Part shown: positions 56,732-64,000 of the stretch, in pieces | How the letters are laid out: the number at the start of each line of letters is the position of its first letter | Numbering within the stretch: position 1 is the stretch's first letter | Source of the DNA: Trichaptum fuscoviolaceum | Lineage: Eukaryota; Basidiomycota; Agaricomycetes; Hymenochaetales; Trichaptaceae | DNA length: 64,000 nucleotides | Assembly (NCBI GenBank): GCA_910574455.1 | Contig: CAJSYZ010000008.1 | Coordinates: 1,236,637-1,300,636, forward strand | Reading direction: 5' to 3' | The notes under the pieces: model-generated | Seen by the model: only the letters and a program-made list of their open reading frames with translations | Database searches by the model: none | Told to the model about the DNA's origin: nothing | Translations under genes and position numbers: made by a program

Positions 56732-58456
56732 ACGGGCTCTGGACTTGTGATTGAATGCGTTGGGTATTGAACAATTGGACCGATAACATCGTGCAAACCC
56801 TATGACCTTGGAGTCCAGATACGTTTGTGAACATAGTGCTTATAATTGCGTCGGCTGCATCGCACCGCCGATCCTACCAGTTTTGCGGAGTTGCTTCATG
56901 AGTCTAAATGTCCACGCGCACACACCCAAGCAAAGGAATAGAACGAGAAAGATCGAAATCTCAGATTGAAATACGAAACGTAACGAAAAGTAACTCCGAG
57001 GCCGGCCGGTCCATCGGCAAGTGTTCATTGTGGAAGTTGAGTCGTCTTTCCCATTATCCGAACCAGATCCCCTTAGTGAATGTTTTTCAGCGACTATTCA
57101 AAGCCTGAAATACAAATCATACGAGTAAGATGTATGTGCAAAGGGAAGCATCTGGAGCTTGGGTGTATCTAATAATTGCGATATCGATGGTACTAATTGT
57201 GCAAATTTTACCCTGCCTAGGGGCTCGATGCGGATGAGATAGTCGAGATAGTCTTTAAGCACTTTCGAGATTCTGTCCTCCAATCAACAAACTGTAAGCT
57301 ATGCAAGGTCCGCAATGGGAGAAATGATTTGAAGATATTCACCGTCGGAAGTAAGTTCTTGCTCTTGCCATCGAGCTTGCGAAATGAATTGCATGGAATG
57401 ATAAGCATCACACTATTCGAGGGAAACAATTGCCTTACAGGAAGATCTATTCATGATCAGCGGAAGAATTGGGACGCTCCAAGTCGAAGACCAAGGGACG
57501 AGAAGACCAAGGTGTTATCTTTCCGGGCTCGGCGACTGCCGCGGATGAAGTTGGCCGAGATGAGTGCCTCCGGAGTGGGTCGATGGTCGATCAGAAAGGG
57601 GCCTACTTTGCAAAACAGACGCCCGGGTTTTGCATTCCAGCTTTTTCGTGATCACGCAGAGTGTGATGCCGTGCCCCAGATCAGATTCTTTGAGAAATCC
57701 GAGGATTATTCCCGTAAGCGCAGGACCGGCCATGGATGCGCTGACGAGGCTTTAGAAAGGCGAAAAAAATCACTCGGTACTTGTGCTTCGATCGCTAACC
57801 ACTGGTTTGGCTCTGTGCCAGTAATACGCTGGTGCAGAGGCGGAGCACTGGAGCACCAGTCGGGACCAAATCCTTCTAACCCCTGCGGACTCGAACGCGT
57901 GCCTTGCTGGCGAGAGCAAACAATGTCGAACACGTTTCATGCAACGAGCGGCTGAATATGTGGAGGAGTCAGAAGCGGGCGGGCGCGGTATATGAGGAGG
58001 ATGAGATATGGATTCATATGTCTGAAACGTGTCCGGTCGGCGGGATGAACGGAATATAAAAAGGGGGCTAGGGTCACGTCACGGCCTATATTGGAGGTCT
58101 TCCCACGTGGGTGAGAAGATGGATCTCGCAGATCAATTCGGACAGCGTGACGTGCAAACCTTAATCATTAATCTGCTAGTGACCTCCGCCGGTGGGCGGG
58201 CCGAGACTTCGGTGCCTTGGCTCGTGCCAGTGGAAGACCGATCTCATTCTCCAGATCCCCCCATCCTCTGTGGCGATGAGTCCGTTCAATATATTTCTAT
58301 ATTGTTTGTTTTCCGCTCCTTTTTCTGACATCTTTTATCTATACTCCTTCTAATCACTCGCACTCCCCGACACATTTATTTCTAGCCACACGCGCTAATC
58401 TTCTCCCTTTCCCCCTGCTCGCCGCTGCCTCCTCCTTCTCCTTCCTCCCCCCCTTC
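56732..58456. promoter_or_regulatory. ODC 3' flank and APSES gene promoter
   Basis: 1.7 kb. TATAAAAAG at 58055-58063, followed by a CRE-like TCACGTCAC at 58074-58082, looks like the core promoter, with a ~390-nt leader. A CT-rich tract (58380-58455) sits right before the ATG. A 208-codon open frame at 57329-57955 has no motif or splice support and is not called. Confidence 0.5.
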
Positions 58457-61423
58457 ATGGACTCGTCCGGCCTCCTGCAGGTTTGGCCCAGTCATTTGCC
58501 CCACTTCTCTCCAATCCTCACTTATCCGCCTGCAATGCTCCAGGACTCCGCACCACCCGCAGGAAGGTTCCGTCCGTATGCCAGCACAAAACACAGAGTT
58601 ACTCGAGGCCGCTACATAACCAGCAATGACCCGAGAGGTTACATGTCAGTCTACTGTCCCTATCTGACTGATTGCGTTCCTGGCGGAGCGCGCATCATTC
58701 GGCGCGTCTGACGTCTAATTTTTAGTCCGGTTTACGAATATCCTCTCAATGGCCAGTGGATTATGATGGACATTGACGATGGTTACATCCTCTGGACTGG
58801 TATATGGAAAGGTAAATCATATGAATCCGTTGTCGTCCTCGTGAATAATCAGCTTACGACTTCCGGATTCCATAGCTCTCGGTAATGCAAAAGGTTGCAA
58901 TATTCGCTTGTCTGCAACCATATGCGTCTCCATTAAGTAAATATTCGTCATTTAGCCGACATTGTGAAGATGCTCGAGTCACAGCCAGAGCTAGCCCCGC
59001 AACTGCGACGCGTGCGCGGGGGATACCTCAAGATTCAGGGAACGTGGATGCCGTATGAGGTCCGTTATCCAGTCGTGTTCATTCACGAGTTCTACACACT
59101 CACTTTCTGACTTCTAGGTTGCTTTGCGACTGGCCAGACGGTGAGTTTACTGCACCTCAAGGCACTCTGAATAATCTCATCGAACAGCATGTATCCGCTA
59201 ATTTAGAGTAGCGTGGCCGATTCGTGAAGACCTCATTCCACTCTTTGGGTCAGTAGGTCACTTCCTATACTTTTGGCCGTGCACATTGAAAGCTGAACTG
59301 TATTACTGTCGAAAGTCCGACTTTTCCATCAACTTGTTTGACTCCGGAGCAGCCAGGTTATGGCCAGATCTTAGGCACTCAGCACGGGAGGCGGCGTGGA
59401 CGGCGCACCGCTGTAGCTCTGCCATTGCCGGCAACTCTACCTCCGCCGCAGACCTCGGAGTTTGAGCCTAGCCCTGCTTTGGGAAGCGCAGGTCAGCAGA
59501 CTCAGCAAAGAGTGATACATAGATCAGCTACGCTTGCCAGATTTACTGGAGCGGCACAGGAGAACCAGGCTTCTCAGTCATCTTCTCCCTCTCAGATTGC
59601 AGGCCCTTCGGGAATTTCCCGTGGTGAAGAGCAACATGACTTCGATCGCAATGTCCGTGATGGATCGAGAAACGTACGGTATCCTTACCCTCCTGTTTCT
59701 TATGATACGCGGCCCTCTGGACTTGTGGAACCTCAAGGCCTCAGCGTCTATGCGCTTGGACATGGACAAGTTATGCCACAAATGCCGCCGCCTCCCGCCC
59801 CTTCTTCATATAACCGGTCGGGCCCTTCTACGGGCCAAGCCCCTCACTCAAATACCCCAGTACCTGGGCCCATCCGTGAACACCGTAGACAATCGTCCGG
59901 ACAGGGGCTTGGACCGAGATTCTCGCCATATGGCTCTCCCGGAGCTGAACGGCGTCGATCATCGTCTTCGGCAGCGTTGCACATGCCTGGGGCATCTCCA
60001 ATGGACCTCCCCCCTCTGTCGATACCGCCCTCGCGTGCACGCTCTGCATCTGGCTTTGGGTCGGCTCTCTTTCGCCAGCGACTGGCCGAACCGGACATCG
60101 CGGGGCTGACGAGTGTTTCCAATTCGGGGGGCGCGTCTACGTCCGTATCAACGACATCGCTTGGCGAAGATATAGTGTTGCCAGCGATCCATGGCTATGA
60201 CAATGCTTCGGTGTCGCCGAGCGCATCTCGCGAACGGTCTGGTAGTCTGCGGTCGACAGGCAGCGGAAGTGGATACTCATTGCCACCGATCTCGGCCCTC
60301 GACGAACCACCCCCGTCGCAATCGAGCGACGCCTCGCCTGGTCGACTGAATTCTGCCGTCGTGCTTAAGAGGCTGACGCTCGACGACGAGATACTCGGTC
60401 GCGCGCGGCAAAGGAATTTTACAGATATTCTGGAAGAGGAGGTTGCCCATGGCAACGATAGGGAGGCACATGTTCCGCCGACCCATGAGCAGCTGTGGAC
60501 AAGGCGTAGGTCGTTGTCCGCACCCCCTTTGAATCCGTGCGTGGACATCCCTCATCTTTGAAGGCGTTCGACAGCCGGCTCTGACTGTATATTCTGATCC
60601 TCTTCGCTTTTTTTTTCTTTTTTACAGGGATATTTTTCCAAAGCCTCGCACGGCGTGGTCAGCAGCACCTAACATCAAGCTTAACATCCCCTCAAGCGGC
60701 GTGCAGCTAGATACACGTCCACGCTCAAGTTCGTCCACTTACAATCGCTCTCCGTTGTCTTACGGCGAGGGTGGGGGAGTTGCAGCAGATGGATCAGCAT
60801 TGGCAGGTGGTAGACGCGGATTTCACCAATATTCCCCTACCGATGATCGGTCGACTCGCAACTACGATGGACCACGAGGCTTCACATCGATGGGACGAAA
60901 CCTTCTTTCCCCCAATGACGGAGGAAGGCAAGACGCTGTCCAACCCTCGCCTTCTCGCATCACATCAAATGATGGCATTCAAGAAGCCAACTTTGCTTTC
61001 TCGTATTCCCCGAAACAGATGCAAGGTGGTGACGCCGAAACGAGCACCTCGAAGAGTAGCAGCAGTACTGAGAAGGGTAACGGAGGCTTAACACCTCGCC
61101 AACCCGCTAACTATCTACCATCCGATACCCCCAGGTCAGGATCGAGCCCTCGCACTGCTACTCCCTCTGGTGCACTCGCTAGACCTCTCAGTTCATCGAG
61201 AACGAACTCTCGTGTGCCGCCGCTTACTGGATCATCGCTTCATACGAGCGCTGACCTGGTCTCGTATCGATTCGGCGGAGAAGGTCAGACAGCCCTGTAC
61301 AGCCGGTCCCCAAGCCCATTCAATCGTCAGAAAGAGCCTGACCATGTACCCATGGACATGGAAGTCGATCGTACCTCGTACTTCCATTCTTCTGGCCGAG
61401 ATAGAGGGACTCCGTCCAGGTGA
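58457..61423 (+). CDS. APSES (KilA-N) DNA-binding transcription factor
   Basis: Seen: eight phase-checked exons (58457-58644, 58726-58811, 58876-58893, 58956-59059, 59118-59140, 59207-59248, 59316-60536, 60628-61423), 825 residues. The APSES domain spans about residues 45-190: TKHRVTRGRYITSNDPRGYI, VYEYPLNGQWIMMDIDDGYI, ADIVKMLESQPELAPQLRRV, GGYLKIQGTWMPYEVALRLA, WPIREDLIPLFGPTFPSTC. The remainder is Ser/Pro-rich and probably disordered, with no ankyrin repeats, so it is not an Mbp1/Swi4 type. The RRVRGGYLKIQGTW pattern is closest to Xbp1-like members (inference). Known: APSES factors control development, cell cycle and stress in fungi. The domain is cut by very short exons of 18 and 23 nt. 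A TATA and CRE-like site lie ~390 bp upstream. Confidence 0.88.
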
Positions 61424-64000
61424 TTCCCCAGGTGGCTACGACTACAATCGAAAATGGGTGGGGTGGAACAGCCGGTGCCTCTCCTTTGGTCTCATGCTTC
61501 AGTTCAGCCTTTCCTTTTTCTCTTATCTTCGGCACCTTCCCATCTACGTACTTCGGTCCGTTCCTCGAGCTCCAAGCTCCCGTAGGAACTATGCAGCCTC
61601 CGCGTAAACTGGCAAGCCTCGTTATCACCCATCGAAATGTTGTTCCGGCAGTGGCTCCGCACCCATCCTTGTTCGGCGAGCACACAAAGCCAAGAGGGGC
61701 AAGTCTTTGTGTGCACCCCATTCGTAGAACACCGACCTCGTTCAAACCGCTTATTCATAAGTCCTCGGGTTATTCCATGGTCCCAAATCTTACACTCGTT
61801 TCCTGCTATCGGACAAGATGATCTTAGATTTTCTACATCGGTACTTCAACTGTAATGCGCATTTCCAGCTCTCACACATTTCACTCGTCATGTTCGTCCT
61901 CGTCGCAAAAGTCTATACGTTATTTCATAGTATATGTAGCTTTGTCTCTCCTTCGGCCCGCGCTATCCGCCTACCTCAAGCGCTATGTAGTATATCTCTA
62001 GTAGCATTGGACAGTCTTTCATCACTATCTTTGACTAGTATTACCCACTTCCACATCTGTCTAACTAATTGGTCACCTGCATATTGACTTAAATTCAAGC
62101 TTACATATACTACTCATTTGACGCCCGAGTACTTGTACGTACCTGCTCCTACGCATGCTTGCTTCCATCGCTTGCTCACGCTTCTTTTGTTCCCGACTTC
62201 TTGGTGTTCCAACTTTGGCGAGACTTTCTGGCCACTAATCGAACTCTGTAGATTTATCTCGTTCCTGTGCATACAGTTCTGACACAAGTAATCTGGACCC
62301 CCTTGCTCTCACAGTGAAAATACTCATGTGCGTCTTTACTTGGCTCTTGCTGTCGAGTGTCTGATAATTCATCCTACTTGGCCGATACTTCCGCACGCTC
62401 ATTTTAAGCCGTCGACCTACTTCGTGCCACGTTTAAGCCGGTAAGGCATAGGTCATAGTATTGGGGAATTGTACCTCACCGCCAATCTCTTGTCAGCGAA
62501 TAGACGCTTCTTTGAATTCTCGGGCCATGTGTGAGGGTGATTAGCACCGATACCTGTGTGCTGATTGATAGACTAAACCGTCGGGAAGTGGGGAGAGACA
62601 GATTAGGATCGACGTGCTTGAGAAAATGAAGCTGGAAAAGAGCAATACTTGGAAGAAGGCATCATCCTCAGGTACGACAGCTGCGATCAACGGACTTTAG
62701 CAGCGCCAGCATGCACTGGAAGAGGAAGCTGATTTTCTCATCGCTCTCGACACCCGTCGAAGGAGGATTTCCTGCTATTGTCTTCCGAGCTGGAAGTAAT
62801 GCAGACGGTGGGATAGAGCAAGCAGAAGCAACAGGGTCGTAACCCGAGCGCAGACACAAAACACCGAGAAAGGAAGTCGCACCTTCTTGATCCGGGTAGT
62901 GCCTGCCACAGGGAATTTGCTTCCGGAAATAAAATTATAACCTTGTGTAAATGTCTTGGAAGCCGACGGACAGGGTTATGTCATTGCTTAAAGTTTAAAA
63001 TACTCGTCACGCTGTCACAGATGCCGGAAATGCGGAGAAAGTCAAGCGCACCCTTGCCGACACCGCCGGTTCCGCCGACGCAGGTTCCGGGAGCTGGCAC
63101 GACGCACTGGCGATGCACTAACCGCCAACGCTTGCGTTCCGGCAGTGCACTTCACAGCAGAAAGTAGAAGGTAGGATGGCGGGTGCTGATGGTTAGGTTG
63201 AAGCATAGGCTAATCAAGCGGGAATAGTATCACACACCGGGGTTATCTCCCAACCTGAACTTGAACTTGAAGGGTCGATTTCAGCCCGAATTTTCTTGGT
63301 CGAATGGAAGTCGTTGGCGCACTCCGTTCTTTGGGCCAGCGAGATTTTGGGCAGAGGGCGATACCTCGCATGTTTCAGCATGAATTCTAGAGATATCCGT
63401 GCAGAGAACTTCTGATCGACATTCGCACCAGATTGGAAGATTGCATTCAGTCGAGAATCCGCATTGGTGGGTACAATCACATACCGGAAAAGTCATCCAA
63501 ATCCATACAGACGATGTCGAGCGCGTATGCAGAAAATAAGCAACGTAGGGAAGTGGTTTCAGGGTGTAAGGATGATGATATCCTTTGCCTTTCAGAGACG
63601 TCAGACAGGAGTAAGTTACGCGAACTCATTAGTCCTCGATCAATGAGCAATATCGTCAAATGATGTATTGACATTCTCGGAAGATAAACACCGAGGCTCG
63701 ACATCAAATGCGGAGGAAGCGAAATTCAGGAGACATGTTGCCCTAGCTTAGATGTATATAGCTGAGCATATGGTTATTTTTTCGAGTTTCAACCGAGTGT
63801 CGATGATGAAGAGCAATGCAGAATGCAAATCAAATGTCCTGATTTTCTTACAGCAACATATCGCACAAAGCCGAAAATGACCAGTGCCAGTGAACAGCCA
63901 CAATCCGTCCTCGGCCAATGAGCTTATTGACGGTTCTCCCACCTGTCCTCCTACCTCATACAGTTGCCAAATACCTATCTTTGCTTCGCGCAAGCTTCTT
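61424..64000. other. Right-end region, nothing recognised
   Basis: 2.6 kb. The 3' flank of the APSES gene, then AT-balanced DNA with only short open frames (longest about 88 codons on the minus strand at 63214-63480 and 133 codons near 61420-61821, the latter overlapping the APSES 3' flank). No motif, splice chain or repeat could be supported. Confidence 0.45.

Noticed and set aside
57329..57955. 208-codon plus-strand open frame between ODC and APSES genes
   Set aside because: No recognisable motif, unusual Arg-rich composition, no flanking splice sites that extend it; not enough to call a gene.

Overview
This window looks like nuclear DNA of a filamentous basidiomycete, most likely an Agaricomycete. 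Genes are broken by many short introns of about 45-65 nt with GT..AG ends. Genes lie close together on both strands. A KDZ-type DNA transposon and an F-box/leucine-rich-like protein typical of mushroom-forming fungi are present. No rRNA, tRNA or CRISPR array could be supported.

Left arm (1-11.6 kb): the 5' part of GUP1 (MBOAT acyltransferase, minus, running off the window), VPS39/VAM6 (HOPS/CORVET tethering factor), an unrecognised Ser-rich protein on the minus strand, a CPSF6-like RNA-binding protein, and a small secreted protein behind a clear TATA box.

Central accessory region (11.6-33.2 kb): the main find. A 72-bp perfect inverted repeat (11610-11681 and 33153-33224) encloses 21.6 kb. 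On the right is an apparently intact 11-exon KDZ transposase with a CxC2-like cysteine cluster (28725-32446). On the left, all on the minus strand, are cargo genes: an HMG-box-like/AT-hook-like protein, two tandem paralogs of an unrecognised small acidic protein, and an Spt5-like multi-KOW protein whose frame appears broken. A 163-bp hairpin-forming inverted repeat lies in the divergent promoter between cargo and transposase. One of the paralogs is split by a very young Ty3/gypsy chromovirus (15858-22561, LTRs differing by one base, 5-bp target duplication GGAAA). Removing the retroelement and one duplication copy restores an open frame.

Right arm (33.2-64 kb): ordinary housekeeping genes. 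These are an F-box protein, Mediator subunit MED22, a small unknown protein, the SAGA deubiquitinase UBP8/USP22, the checkpoint clamp subunit HUS1, an isochorismatase-like hydrolase, monothiol glutaredoxin GRX3/4, KU70, the PP2A activator PTPA, ornithine decarboxylase, and an APSES-domain transcription factor. The last 2.5 kb holds nothing recognisable.

Exon structures marked as phase-checked were derived by hand from GT/AG sites and frame continuity; those marked approximate were not fully resolved.
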